A stretch of 64,000 nucleotides of DNA from positions 3,224,001-3,288,000 of the forward strand of contig NZ_JAANIJ010000001.1 of the NCBI RefSeq assembly GCF_011174705.1. The letters run 5' to 3'. The notes below the pieces were generated by a model. The model searched no databases. It worked only from the letters and a program-made list of their open reading frames with translations, and had not been told where the DNA came from. Shown here piece after piece: positions 28,676-38,801 of this stretch; position 1 is the stretch's first letter; every line of letters starts with the position of its first letter. Position numbers and translations under genes: made by a program. Source of the DNA: Tessaracoccus coleopterorum (GTDB lineage: Bacteria > Actinomycetota > Actinomycetes > Propionibacteriales > Propionibacteriaceae).

Positions 28676-29463
28676 TCAGCCCAGATAGCGCAGGGCGGCG
28701 TCGTGCAGGTGGCCGTTGGTGGCGAGGGCCCCGGGCCCATGGACCCCGTCGACCCCGGCCAGGTTCGTGAACCTGCCGCCCGCCTCGCGCACGATGATGT
28801 CCAGTGCGGCCATGTCGTAGAGCGCCAGATCCGGTTCGCAGGCGATGTCCACGCAGCCCTCGGCCACCATCATGTAGCTCCAGAAGTCCCCGTAGGCCGG
28901 CTCCTCCAGCACTCCCGCATCAGGTCGATGAAGCCCTGCCCTCCGCCTGCCTCCACCCACTCGGAGATCTCGGAGTACGACAGCGACGCGTCGGCGACCT
29001 GCTCGACCTTGCTGACCCTGAGCTCTGTCGCGTTCAGGATGGAGCGACCCGTGAAGGCTCCGCCGCCCTCGCTGGCCCACCACCTGCGCCCGAGCGCGGG
29101 CGCTGACACGACCGATGCGACGATCCGCCCCTCGACCTCGAGCGCGATGAGGGTGGCCCAGACGGGCACGCCCCTGAGGTAGTTCTTGGTCCCGTCGATG
29201 GGGTCGATGATCCACCGCCTGGGTGCGTCACCGGTGTCGGCGAACTCCTCGCCGTGTACCGCGTCCCGCGGCCTGGTGCGGGCCAGCGTGCGTCGGATGG
29301 ACTCCTCGACGGCTGTGTCGGCCTCGGTGACCGGGGTGTTGTCGGGCTTGGAGGAGAACCGCAGATCAAGGGCCTTGAACCGGTTCATGGAGAGCGAGTC
29401 GGCGTCGTCGGCCATCAGGTGCGCGAGGCGCACGTCGTCGGTGAGGTCCTTGGTTTGAGCCAT
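28676..29463 (-). CDS. hisN: Inositol-monophosphatase-family phosphatase, probably histidinol-phosphatase HisN
   Basis: [24 protein letters not shown] starts the protein. The metal-binding motifs are [43 protein letters not shown] and [25 protein letters not shown]. The phrase [20 protein letters not shown] is characteristic of the actinobacterial HisN branch, which removes phosphate from L-histidinol phosphate. Other members act on inositol phosphate, so the assignment is probable rather than certain. About 262 aa with one frameshift near 28915. Confidence 0.8.
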
Positions 29464-29511
29464 GGCACCAACTTAGCGAAGCGTGGCCACGGTCGTGGTG
29501 AGGCGCTCCGT

Positions 29512-30626
29512 GTGGTTCAGTTGCCCCGTGGGCAACAGGACAGGGCGTCGCATGGGCTGTGGCTCGCGCTCGCCTTCTTCGTGGTGTCGCGCCTGGCCGT
29601 CCTGGCGGGGGTGTGGCTGAGGGGCGGGGATCCGACGACGTTGCTGGTCAGTTTCGATGCGGCCTGGTATCTGCGGGTGATCGAGGACGGCTACATCGTC
29701 GTTCCGGGTGAGCGTTCCGGACTGGCGTTCTTCCCGTTGGTGCCGGTGGCGGCCCGCGCGCTGGTCGCGGCCGGGATGCCGGCGGAGTTCGCGCTCGTCG
29801 GACTGGCGGTGCTGGGTTCGCTGCTCGCGGTGGTGGCGGTGTGGCTGGTCGGCCGTGAGGTGGCCGATCCCGGGGTCGCGACGTGGCTTGCCCTGCTGTG
29901 GTTGATCGCACCGCGGTCCCACGTGCTGATGATGGGGTACACGGAGGGGCGTTCACCGCCGCGGCGATGTTCGCGTTGCTGGGGGTGCTGCGGCGTCGCT
30001 GGGCTCTGGTGGCCGTGGCGGGCTTGTGGCCGGGCTGGTCCGGCCGACGGCGGCGCCCCTGATCGCGACGCTGGGGCTCGTGTGGCTGGTGGATGTCGCG
30101 GTGACGTGGCGCAGGGAGGGCAGGCTGCGTCCCTTCACGCCGCAGTTCTGGGCACTGGCGGTGGCCTCGTCCGGGTTCGCGGCCTACCTGGCGTACGTGG
30201 CCTGGAGGATGGGTTCGCTCACGGGCTACCTCGAGGTGCAGGCGGCCTGGAACCAGCGGCTCGGTACCCCGCTGGACACGCTGCGCTGGTACGCGGCCCT
30301 GGAGCCGGGGCAGCCGGGGTTCGCGCTGTATGCGAGCGTCGGTGTCGTCGTGCTCTGCTACCTCGTGGGTGGGGGCTGATGTTCGTCACCCGGGAGCGGT
30401 GGGAGCTGATCCTCTATGCGGGCCTGAGCATCCTGCTGGTCCTGTTGCAGCAGAACTACTTCTACTCCTCGGCCCGGTTCCTGCTTCCGACGGTGCTGCC
30501 GTTGCTTCCGGTGGCGCGGTTCGCCGGGCGCGGGCGCGGGCGCTGTGGGTGCCGCTGTTCGCGGTGCTGACCGTCGCCTGGATGCTGTGGTCGGTGTCGG
30601 TGATGCTGGCGGACCACTCGCCGTAG
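29512..30626 (+). CDS. PIG-V-like integral-membrane mannosyltransferase, frameshifted
   Basis: The first helix (LWLALAFFVVSRLAVLAGVWL) is followed by the periplasmic motif SFDAAWYLRVIEDGY with the conserved Asp, and by GLAFFPLVPVAARALV. Both are PIG-V-type features of polyprenyl-phosphomannose-dependent transferases. About eight further helices follow, ending LFAVLTVAWMLWSVSVMLA. Roughly 370 aa. Frameshifts lie near 29950, 30020, 30370 and 30535. The start is uncertain: the GTG at 29512 is the nearest codon in frame and no ribosome site is seen. The acceptor glycan is unknown. Confidence 0.72.
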
Positions 30627-30627
30627 C

Positions 30628-31594
30628 TCAGCTGAAGGCGCGCTCCATGCGGCGGAACGACGCGAGTCGCTCTGCGGTGAGACGCCCGTCGGTGACGGCG
30701 TCATCGAGGGCGCATTCAGGGGCGCCCGTCCCATGTCGGCAGCCCCGGGGACAGCCCTCGGCATAGTCGGACAGGTCCTGGAAGGCGCCGAGGATCGACT
30801 CGGTGCGGACGTGGCTGATCCCGAACGACCGGACGCCGGGGGTGTCGATGATCCAGCCGCCGTCCGGCAGCTCCATCGCCACGGCGGACGTCGACGTGTG
30901 GCGTCCCTTCCCGGTGAGCTCGCTGACCTCCGCCGTGGCGCGGTTGGCGTCGGGGATCAGGCGGTTGACGAGGGTCGACTTGCCGACGCCCGAGTGCCCG
31001 ACGAACACGGTCACGTGGTCGGTGAGGGTGTCGACGACGTCGGTGAGGTCTGAGCCCGGCTCGGTGACGACGATGCCGACGCCGAGCGGCTCGTAGGCCT
31101 CGCGCAGCGCGTCGGGGCTTGCGAGATCGGACTTGGTGAGGCAAAGCGTGGGGAGATGCCCGCGTCGAAGGCGGCGACCAGGATGCGGTCGATCATGCCG
31201 ACGCGCGGTGGCGGGTCGGCGAGTGCGGTGACGATGAACAACTGGTCGGCGTTGGCGACGATCGGCCGTTCGAAGGTGTCGGCGTCATCGGCGCTGCGGC
31301 GCAGCACCGTGGTGCGCCCGAGCACGTCGACGACCCGGGAAAGGGTGCCCTCGTCGCCCGAGGTGTCGCCGTCGAGGCGGACCCGGTCGCCGACGATGAT
31401 GCCCTTTCGGGAGATGAGCCGGCCGCGCACCGCCGTGACGAGGGTGTCGTCGATCAGGCAGCGGTAGCGGCCACGGTCGACCGAGACGACGCGGGCCACG
31501 GGGAGCGCCGTGTAGTCGGGGCGCTCCTTGGTGCGGGGCCGTGACTTCCTGCGGGGCGGTCGAATCCGGTGTGGTCGTCCTCGTGGATGCTCAT
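30628..31594 (-). CDS. rsgA: Ribosome small subunit-dependent GTPase RsgA
   Basis: [14 protein letters not shown] opens a basic N-terminus, then an OB-fold (ALPVARVVSVDRGRYRCLIDD to GDRVRLDG). A circularly permuted GTPase follows: G4 LTKSD, G1 GHSGVGKSTLVNRL, G3 DTPGVRSFG. A zinc-type C-terminus reads EGCPRGCRHGTGAPECAL. RsgA helps mature the 30S subunit. About 320 aa with frameshifts near 31150 and 31545. Its start overlaps the aroA stop (ATGA), an arrangement typical of actinobacteria. Confidence 0.93.
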
Positions 31595-32843
31595 CCGATG
31601 AGACCGGCCCAGTCACCGGGAAGCGGGGCATCGTCTTGGAGACGCAGTCGATGTCGTCGATCCGCACGCCCGGCACCCGCAGTGCGAGGAGGGCGGCGAA
31701 GTGGACCATCCGGTGATCGGCGTATGCGTGCAGCACGGCGGGGCGCAACTCGCCGCCGCCGATGATGCGCAGGCCGTCGGCGGTCTCGGACGCGTTGACG
31801 CCCAGGCGCCGCAGTTCCGTCTCGAGGGCTGCGAGCCGGTCGGTCTCGTGGCCGCGGATATGGGCGACGCCCGAGATGATGGTGGTGCCGTCGGCGAGGG
31901 CACCGAGGGCGGCGACGACGGGGTGAGCTCGGAGGCGGCCGAAAGGTCGACGTCGATTCCGCGGAGGGTACCCGTGCCGTGGAGCGTGACGCTGCCCGCG
32001 TCGCGTTCGATGCGCGCGCCCATCCGCTCGGCGATGGCGAGGAACAGGGCGCCGGGCTGGATGCTGCGCTCGGGCCACCCTGGCACCGTCACCGAGCCGC
32101 CCGCGACGGCGGCCGCCGCAAGGAACACCGAGGCGTTGGTCAGGTCGGGCTCGATGGTGGTGTCGGCTGCAGCGATGCGCCCGGGAGCAACCCGCCAGGA
32201 TGTGGCATCCGGCTGGGACACGGCCACGCCGCGTTCCCGCAGCATCTGGATGGTCATCTCGATGTGTGGGCGTGACGGCAGATCGTCGCCCGTGTGCCGC
32301 AGGGTGAGGCCCTCCGGCAGCCGGGCGCCGACCAGCAGCAGCCCGGAGATGAACTGGCTCGAGCCGGACGCATCGATGTTGGCGGTGGCGTGGTGCTCGG
32401 CGGGTGGCGTGATCCGGAACGGCAACCGGTCGGAACTGACGATGCAGCCGAGCTGCCGCAGTCCGTCGAGGATCGGGCCCATGGGGCGTTCGCTCGCGTG
32501 GGGTCGCCGAAGAAGCCGGACGGGCCGTCGGCCAGCATCGCGACGGGCGGGACGAAACGCATGACGGTGCCCGCGAGGCCGCAGTCGATCTGGCCCGCGC
32601 CCGTGAAGCGTGCGGGGGAGAGACACGGAGCCGGTCACCGTGGGGTTCGATCGCGACACCGAGCGCGCGGAGCGCATCGATCATGAGGCTCGAGTCGCGT
32701 GATTCGAGCGCGCCGGTCAGCAGCGACGGGCCGTCGGCGAGGGCGGCGAGCACGAGGGCCCGGTTGGTCTCCGACTTCGATCCGGGGACGCTGACCCGTC
32801 CGACGACGTGGGCACGGGCATGGGGAAGGGCTGCCTCTGTCAC
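31591..32843 (-). CDS. aroA: 3-phosphoshikimate 1-carboxyvinyltransferase (EPSP synthase)
   Basis: [36 protein letters not shown] carries the PGSKS-NR substrate motif. Later come [44 protein letters not shown] and [22 protein letters not shown], all EPSP-synthase landmarks of the shikimate pathway. About 425 aa. Frameshifts near 31615, 31925, 32490 and 32610 are probably technical. The GTG start overlaps the DoxX stop (GTGA), and the stop overlaps rsgA (ATGA), giving a DoxX-aroA-rsgA operon. Confidence 0.93.
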
Positions 32844-33453
32844 GAGGTTGCGGCGTCGATCTTCTTGGTGATCCGGCGGGCCTGACGCTTGGCCCTGCGG
32901 GCGAGTTTCTTCGCCTTCTTCTCGGTCCTGGCGACGCTCGCCCTGGCCGATTTCGAGATGTCCTGGCCGAGTTCCTCGGCCTTCTTCCCCGTGAGCTTCG
33001 CGGCGTTCTCCGCGCGCCAGGTGAAGCTCGGCTGCCCTGGGTGTCCAGGATGCCGAGGACGGACGCGCCCAGGAGGGACACGTTGAGCAGCACGCCGGGG
33101 CGGGCCGCCTCCCTGGCCTCCACGGTGGCGTTGCGGCCGGGCAGCGCCATCGCGACGTTGAGGACGCTCGCCTTCGCGAGGAGCAGCGCGCCGATCCTGC
33201 GCCCGAAGCCGGTGGCGAACATGGCGCCGCCCGCGATCTGGGCGACCCCTGCGATCCGGACCCACGTCTCGGCCTTCTCGGGCACATAGGACGACATGTC
33301 CGCGGGCACCACACGCTGGATCAGCGGCGTGACCTTCGACGCGAAGGCCTCAGCATCCGGAGCGCTCTCGGCGGGCCTGGTGACCGCCTTGACGCCATCG
33401 AGGATGAAGTGACCGGCGAACATGGTTCGGGCAACGAATCGCAGGAGGCTCAT
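32840..33453 (-). CDS. DoxX-family membrane protein with basic C-terminal tail
   Basis: MSLLRFVARTMFAGHFILDGV starts a DoxX-type four-helix membrane protein (VRIAGVAQIAGGAMFATGFGRRIGALLLA, PGVLLNVSLLGASVLGIL). After a frameshift near 33035 the last 65 residues are lysine/arginine-rich and probably coiled or disordered (KKAKKLARRAKRQARRITKK). DoxX proteins are linked to redox and membrane stress but have no firm reaction. The link to aroA is structural (GTGA overlap), not evidently functional. Confidence 0.82.
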
Positions 33454-33466
33454 GCGCCCACCCTAC

Positions 33467-33472
33467 TAGGCT
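33467..33472 (+). promoter_or_regulatory. -10 element of SRAP gene, leaderless geometry
   Basis: TAGGCT ends six bases before ATG 33479. No ribosome site lies between, so the mRNA probably starts at the AUG. Confidence 0.45.
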
Positions 33473-33478
33473 GGCACC

Positions 33479-34171
33479 ATGTGCGGACGGTATGCGGCCA
33501 CTGCCAATCCGGATGAGCTCGTCGAGGAGTTCGAGATCTCCTTCGTGGACGACGGGATGGATGAGGTGTGCGCCCCGCGGTACAACATCGCACCCACGGA
33601 CACGGTGCCGGCCGTGGTCGAACGGGCGAAGGACGACGCCGTCACCCGCAAGCTCGTCGGGCTCCGGTGGGGCCTCGTGCCGGGCTGGGCGAAGGCGCCG
33701 ACCGCGACCATGATCAACGCGCGGGTGGAGACGCTCACCGTCAAGCCGTCGTTCCGGAAGGCCGCATCGGCGAGGCGCTGCCTGCTCCCGGCGAGCGGCT
33801 ACTACGAGTGGCGTCCCGAGACCCCTGCAGGCGGGCGACGGCCGGTCAAGCAGCCCTACTTCCTGCACCCGCCGTCCGGCCCGATGGTGATGGCCGGGAT
33901 CTACGAGTTCTGGAAGGGGCCGGACGGGTGGATCGCCTCGACGGCGATCATCACGACCGACGCCACCGACGAGCTCGGCTGGGTGCACGACCGGATGCCG
34001 ATGGTGGTGCCGGCCGACTCACGCGACGACTGGCTCGACCCCGGCCTCACCGATGCGGCCGCCGCTGTGGCGCTGCTGGCGACGCCGTCCAACCTGGCGC
34101 ACCGCAAGGTCTCCCGGGCGGTCAGCACCGTCGGCAACGACGGGCCGGAGTTGATCCTTCCGCTGGCCTGA
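33479..34171 (+). CDS. SRAP-domain protein (YedK/HMCES family)
   Basis: This intact 230-aa protein starts MCGRYAA. Cys2 is the nucleophile that forms the thiazolidine link to abasic sites in single-stranded [43 protein letters not shown] (catalytic Glu) and VHDRMPMVV (catalytic His) are all present. It shields abasic sites during replication. It is divergent from DoxX-aroA-rsgA and sits directly upstream of sigR, as in mycobacteria. Confidence 0.95.
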   Translation: MCGRYAATANPDELVEEFEISFVDDGMDEVCAPRYNIAPTDTVPAVVERAKDDAVTRKLVGLRWGLVPGWAKAPTATMINARVETLTVKPSFRKAASARRCLLPASGYYEWRPETPAGGRRPVKQPYFLHPPSGPMVMAGIYEFWKGPDGWIASTAIITTDATDELGWVHDRMPMVVPADSRDDWLDPGLTDAAAAVALLATPSNLAHRKVSRAVSTVGNDGPELILPLA

Positions 34172-34175
34172 GCGC

Positions 34176-34201
34176 GGAATACCGCGGCGCGATCCGTGGT
34201 T
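34176..34201 (+). promoter_or_regulatory. SigR/SigH-type autoregulatory promoter
   Basis: GGAAT (34176-34180), exactly 18 bp, then GTT (34199-34201) is the consensus of redox-stress sigma factors SigR/SigH. It lies upstream of sigR itself and predicts a start of transcription near 34207-34209. Confidence 0.75.
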
Positions 34202-34272
34202 GTCCAATGGCATGAAGCTCGCGCAGGAACAGTCGGTGGTGGTCGAGGCCGAGACCCTGGTGCGCACGGCGC

Positions 34273-34278
34273 TATTGT
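34273..34278 (+). promoter_or_regulatory. Candidate vegetative -10 giving a leaderless sigR transcript
   Basis: TATTGT ends eight bases before ATG 34287, the same geometry as at the serA and AtpZ-like genes. No strong -35 is visible. Confidence 0.4.
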
Positions 34279-34286
34279 TTCTCCTG

Positions 34287-34909
34287 ATGGAAGAGCAGGA
34301 TCTGGCCACCGTGCCAACGACATCCGACCTCGACGACGCCGAAGCTGCGGCCGCGTTCGAGGAGGAGGCGCTGAGCCATCTCGACAAGCTGTACGCGGCT
34401 GCGCTCCGGATGACCCGCAACCCGGCCGATGCCGAGGATGTCGTCCAGGACACGTACGCGAAGGCATTCGGGTCGCGTCACACCTTCACCCGGGCACCAA
34501 CCTGCGCGCGTGGCTGTACCGGATCCTGACGAACACCTACATCAACGCCTACCGCAAGGCCCAGCGGAGTCCGCAGACCAGCGGCGACGAGAACGTCACC
34601 GACTGGCAGCTCGCCAAGGCCGCCTCGCACGACTCGGCCGGGCTGCGCAGCGCGGAGATGGAGGCGCTCGACCAGACGCCCGACGCGATGGTCGCCGAGG
34701 CGATGGCGCAGCTTCCGGAGAACTTCCGCACGGCCGTCCTGCTCAGCGATGTCGACGGTTTCTCCTACAAGGAGATCGCGGAGATCATGGGCACACCGAT
34801 CGGCACCGTGATGAGTCGCCTGAACCGCGGACGTGCCCAACTACGCGAACTGCTCGCGGACTATGCACAGGAACGGGGAATCGGTCGCAAGGAAGGAGGT
34901 CGACGATGA
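34287..34909 (+). CDS. sigR: Redox-stress ECF sigma factor SigR/SigH, one frameshift
   Basis: Region 2 is [34 protein letters not shown], then [23 protein letters not shown], and region 4 is [46 protein letters not shown]. These match SigR/SigH. The following gene encodes a zinc anti-sigma factor, and a GGAAT-N18-GTT promoter lies upstream, both supporting the assignment. The frame slips near 34473. ATG 34287 gives the standard-length protein of about 207 aa; an in-frame ATG at 34212 would add 25 residues ([16 protein letters not shown]...). Confidence 0.92.
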
Positions 34910-35171
34910 GCACCATGGGTATGTCCCAGGAGCACGACGAGATGGACGAGTGTGTCCAGGCTCTCGCGCGCGTCCACGCCTTCCTGCACCACGAGCTCGT
35001 CGAGGCCGACGCCGACCTGATCCGTGTACACCTGCACGCATGCGAGCGATGTATGGAGAACTTCGAGATCGAATCCACGATCACCGAGATGATCGTGCGT
35101 AGCCAGCCCGTGGAGAAGGCCCCACATCGCTGGCCGCGAGGGTCCAGACGATGCGCATCTCGCGTCACTGA
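34906..35171 (+). CDS. rsrA: Zinc-containing anti-sigma factor RsrA
   Basis: The ATG overlaps the sigR stop (ATGA) behind a strong AAGGAGGT site. The about 88-aa protein has an early Cys (MDECVQAL) and the ZAS motif HLHACERC (HxxxCxxC). In RsrA-type proteins these bind zinc and form a disulphide under oxidative stress, releasing SigR. A frameshift near 35125 alters the tail; in frame it ends [14 protein letters not shown]. Confidence 0.92.
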
Positions 35172-35185
35172 TCCAACCGAAGACA

Positions 35186-35210
35186 AAGCCCCGCTGAGAC
35201 AGCGGGGCTT
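35186..35210. terminator. Bidirectional terminator between rsrA and the bL37-like gene
   Basis: AAGCCCCGCT (35186-35195) and AGCGGGGCTT (35201-35210) form a perfect 10-bp stem around GAGAC. It ends in TT on the plus strand and, by symmetry, on the minus strand. Confidence 0.8.
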
Positions 35211-35234
35211 CAGTGCCTCTGGGAGGCGGACGGC

Positions 35235-35309
35235 TCAGGCGTTGGGACGCTTACCGTGGTTGGCCTTGTTCTTACGACGCGCGCGGCGCTTGCGACCGGT
35301 CTTACCCAT
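35235..35309 (-). CDS. 24-residue basic protein, probable ribosomal protein bL37
   Basis: The peptide MGKTGRKRRARRKNKANHGK with tail RPNA is almost entirely basic. A GAGGAGT ribosome site precedes the ATG at 35309. The closing ANHGKRPN is, from memory, the hallmark of the tiny mycobacterial large-subunit protein bL37. The location beside rsrA/sigR is shared by other actinobacteria. It is too short for most gene finders. If not bL37 it is still very likely an rRNA-binding peptide. Confidence 0.7.
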   Translation of the reverse strand: MGKTGRKRRARRKNKANHGKRPNA

Positions 35310-35420
35310 GATGGGACTCCTCGAGAGTGGTGTGCTGACCTGCACATTCTGCCAGAACCGGCACTGCAGGAAAAAGCGCGACGTGGCAGAGTGTGCTCCG
35401 TGGGACGTGCAGTGGAACGG

Positions 35421-36849
35421 ATGACAGACGACGAGTGGCTCGACACCTTCGTCACGCAGTGGCAACTCCTTGCCGATCTGAGCTTCTCGGATCTCGTGCT
35501 GTGGCGGGCCTTGACGCCCGAGGGGACGTGTTCGAGTGCACCGCGCAGATCCGGCCGGTCACCGGGCCCACGGCGCTCGAGGACGACATCGTGGGGAGCG
35601 GATCGAGTACGACCCGGAGCACCAGGTCACCGTCTCCTACATGACCCATGAGATCTGCGAGACGAGCAACAACGCGCTGAGCGCGGGCATCCCCGTCGAC
35701 GTCTGGGCCATCCCCGTGCTGCGCAACGGGCAGCCGATCGCCGTGATCGAACGGCACACCAACCAGATGGGGATGCGGGCCACCGGTGCGCTGGAGGAGA
35801 ACTTCGTCGAGGCGGCCGAGATTCTCACCCAGATGCTGATGCGGGGCGAGTTCCCGTTGGTGCCGCCGTCGGACAACGCGCTGGCACCCAGACCTGCGGA
35901 CGGCGTGCTGCGGGTGCAACCTGACGGGATCATCAGCTACGCGAGCCCCAACGCCATCACCGGGTACCGCAGGCTGGGCGCCCTGGGTGACATCGAGGGT
36001 GAGCACTTCCGGGAGCTCACGCGGCGCCTCAGGGAGGGTGTCGAGTCGATCGGGCAGACGGTCAACGCCGACATCGACGGGCGCCTGACGCTCGAGTTCG
36101 ACGTCGAGACCAGGAGCGCGTCGATGCGCTTCGTGGTGCTGCCGCTGTGGTTCGAGTACACCTCGGCGGGCATGCTCGTGCTGTGCCGCGATACGACCGA
36201 TCTGCGGCGCCGTGACCGGATGCTGCTGACCAAGGATGCGACGATCCGGGAGATCCACCACCGGGTGAAGAACAACCTCCAGACGGTCGCCGCGCTGCTG
36301 CGGATGCAGTCGAGGCGGCTCGAGTCGCCCGAGGGCAAGGACGCGCTGCGCGACGCCATGCGGAGGGTGTCGTCGATCGCCATGGTCCACGAGACGCTGT
36401 CATACTCGCTGGTCGAGGAGGTGGCCTTCGACGAGGTGTGTGACAAGATCCTCGACATGGTCGGCGACCTCGCCGCGTCGCACGGAACTGTGCGGGCGGT
36501 GCGTCGCGGCTCGTTCGGGGTCGTTCCCGCCGACATGGCCACGTCGCTGTCGATGATCATCACCGAGCTCTGCCAGAACGCGATCGAGCACGGCCTCAGC
36601 AGTTCATCCGGCCTCGTCGAGGTCGTCCCGGCGCGTGAGGGCGCACGGCTCGAGGTGCAGATCCTGGACGAGGGCCACGGCCTGCCGGATGGGTTCAAGC
36701 TCGGCAACCAGAAGTCGCTCGGTCTTTCCATCATCTCGACGCTGATCCACGACCTGCACGGCACGCTCACGATCGCGAACCGGGAGGATTCCCCGGGCAC
36801 CATGGCGCGCATCGAACTCCCGTACCGAGGGGCTAGGGGAGCGACCTGA
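35421..36849 (+). CDS. pdtaS: PdtaS-like sensor histidine kinase (HisKA_2)
   Basis: MTDDEWLDTFVTQWQLLADLSFSDLVLW begins a GAF-like sensor (HQVTVSYMTHEICETSNNA, VIERHTNQMGMR). A PAS domain follows (LRVQPDGIISYASPNAITGYRRLG). Then comes the HisKA_2 helix IREIHHRVKNNLQTVAALLRMQSRRL with the phosphoacceptor His, and an HATPase domain (MIITELCQNAIEHGL, ILDEGHGLPDGF). About 475 aa, with frameshifts near 35525 and 35600. PdtaS phosphorylates the ANTAR antiterminator PdtaR; PdtaR is not in this window. Convergent with whiB. Confidence 0.92.
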
Positions 36850-36855
36850 CGACGA

Positions 36856-37107
36856 TCAGGAGTTGCGCAGGCGGGAGCGTGCTGCGCGGCGCTTGATGGC
36901 GCGGCGCTCGTCCTCGCTCAGGCCACCCCACACACCGTGGTCCTGGCCGGCCTCGAGGGCCCAGGCGAGGCACTGTTCACGGACCACACAGCGCGCGCAG
37001 ATCTTCTTGGCTTCTTCGATCTGCTGCAGAGCCGGGCCCGTATTTCCGACGGGGAAGAACAACTCCGGATCCTCAGTGAGGCAGGCAGCCTTGTGGCGCC
37101 AATCCAT
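36856..37107 (-). CDS. whiB1: WhiB1-like iron-sulphur transcription factor
   Basis: This intact 83-aa protein, MDWRHKAACLTEDPELFFP, has the four [4Fe-4S] cysteines (Cys9 and the CARCVVREQC cluster), the turn GVWGG and the basic tail RRAIKRRAARSR. Size and N-terminus are those of WhiB1, an NO-sensitive regulator that binds SigA. Convergent with pdtaS, as in Mycobacterium. Confidence 0.93.
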   Translation of the reverse strand: MDWRHKAACLTEDPELFFPVGNTGPALQQIEEAKKICARCVVREQCLAWALEAGQDHGVWGGLSEDERRAIKRRAARSRLRNS

Positions 37108-37259
37108 AGTTGTGCTCCTTCTTTTGGTGGGTGTTCATGGGCCGCGGAACCTCCGCAAGCTCAAGCAGGCTACCCCGGGAACAAGGATAGGCAATAGGAC
37201 GGCTGGAATGTGACCGGTTGGCGAGATCCGGGTGGAACGGCTGACTTGATCGTGCAGGC

Positions 37260-37276
37260 CGAGCCTGAAAGGCTCG
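37260..37276 (+). other. Short perfect hairpin before a membrane-protein start
   Basis: CGAGCCT-GAA-AGGCTCG forms a 7-bp stem four bases before the GTG at 37281. It would occlude the usual ribosome-site region. The remaining 37108-37259 is the whiB upstream region; TATCCT on the minus strand (about 37186-37191) may be its -10. Confidence 0.4.
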
Positions 37277-37280
37277 ACCC

Positions 37281-37670
37281 GTGAACCTACCAGCACTGCG
37301 CCGCCCCTGCCAGCCGTTGCCGCCGTCCTCACGTTCGTGACGGGCGTGGCGTTCGTCGGCGTCGGCATCGCCTCGGTGGCGGCCAACTCGAAGACGTTCG
37401 GGTGGGGGTCGCCGTCATGCTGATCGGGTACGGCCTCGTGCTCTGCCTGATCGCATGGGTCGTGGCCAGCGGACGCAGGTGGGCCTGGGGCTGATCGTGG
37501 CCTCCTCGCTGCTGCACGCCAGCGCGATCGGCAGTTTCCTGACGAGCCAGGACCGGACGCAGTTCGTCCTCATGCTGACCATCGCGCCGTTCGTCCTGGC
37601 CACGCTCCTGGCGTCGGTGATCGCCTTCGGCCGCGGGGAACTCACGGCCGAAGACGGACGTTCCGACTAG
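37281..37670 (+). CDS. Small integral membrane protein of unknown function, frameshifted
   Basis: After repair of slips near 37310 and 37400 the protein of about 130 aa shows four membrane helices: [61 protein letters not shown] and [22 protein letters not shown]. It ends [11 protein letters not shown] do not recognise the family. It is convergent with galK, whose end overlaps it by about 30 bp. Confidence 0.6.
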
Positions 37671-38801
37671 GACAGCCGGCCAGCTCCGGGGCGGGCACGA
37701 CGGTGAACCAGGTGGGGCCCCGAACCCGGCGCCCGCAAAGGCCTCCGCGATCTCGCCGCCGATCCGGTCGCCCTCACCCGCACGCACCAGCGCGATGATG
37801 CAGCCGCCGAAGCCGCCGCCGGTCATCCGCGCGCCGAGTGCGCCCGAGCGACGGGCCTGATCGACCGCGAGGTCGACGGTGGGCACCGTGATCTCGTAGT
37901 CGTCGCGCATCGACTCGTGCGAGGCGTCGAGCAGGGGGCGAGGGACGCGAGCTCGCCCGTGCGGGCCACCTCGAAGGCCTGCAGCACCCGCTCGTTCTCG
38001 GTGACGACGTGGCGGACGCGCCGCCTCATCGTCTCGTCCCCGAGCGCGGCCAGCGCCGCGTCGAGGTCGGTGACGTCGCGCAGCGCCGGGACACCGAGGA
38101 TGGCGGCGGCCTCCTCACAGGAGGCGCGCCGGGCGCCGTACTCGCCGTCCACATGGCTGTGCGGGGTGTGGGTGTCGAGGACGAGGACCTCGAGCCCCTG
38201 CTCGGCGAGGGGAGGGGCACCTGCTGCGCCTCGAGCGAGCGGCAGTCGAGGAAGAGGCCCGCGTCCTTCTCGCACAGGGTGCTGGCCGCCTGGTCGAGCA
38301 GCCCGGTGGGGCCCCGACGTAGGCGTTCTCCGCGACACGGGCGAGCTTCGCCCGGTCCATCGGTGCGATGTCGAGCCCGTACAGACCCGACAGCGCCGCG
38401 ACGGTGGCGCACTCGATCGCGGCGGAACTGGAGAGACCCGCCCGAGGGGCACGTCGGATGTCAGCACCAGCGTCGCACCGCCGACCCGGTGGCCGGCCTC
38501 GCGCAGCGCCCATGCGACGCCCGCCAGGTAGGCCGACCAGCCCTGCTGCCCGGGGCGAGCCCGGAGAGCGGAAGCTCCACGTCCTCGTCCAGCTCGAGGG
38601 AGACGACCCGCAGAGTGTCGTCGTCCCGGCGGCCCGCGGCGATGACCGCCTTGCGGTCGAGCGCGAAGGGCAGCACGAAGCCGTCGTTGTAGTCGGTGTG
38701 TTCCCGATCAGGTTCACGCGTCCGGGCGCGAACCAGAGACCCTCGGGCGCCTCACCCGCCACCGACTCGTAGCGGCTGCGCAGCGCGTCAAGGTCGATCA
38801 T
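37642..38801 (-). CDS. galK: Galactokinase GalK, frameshifted
   Basis: Segments in order are APGRVNLIG (galactokinase signature, interrupted where GGGGAACAC lost a G), [29 protein letters not shown] (ATP loop), [40 protein letters not shown] and [13 protein letters not shown] (motif 3). It phosphorylates galactose in the Leloir pathway. About 385 aa; frameshifts at least near 37710, 37935, 38215, 38310, 38445, 38550 and 38700. The start follows the DUF6104 stop directly (TGA ATG). The C-terminal frame is uncertain. Confidence 0.9.
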
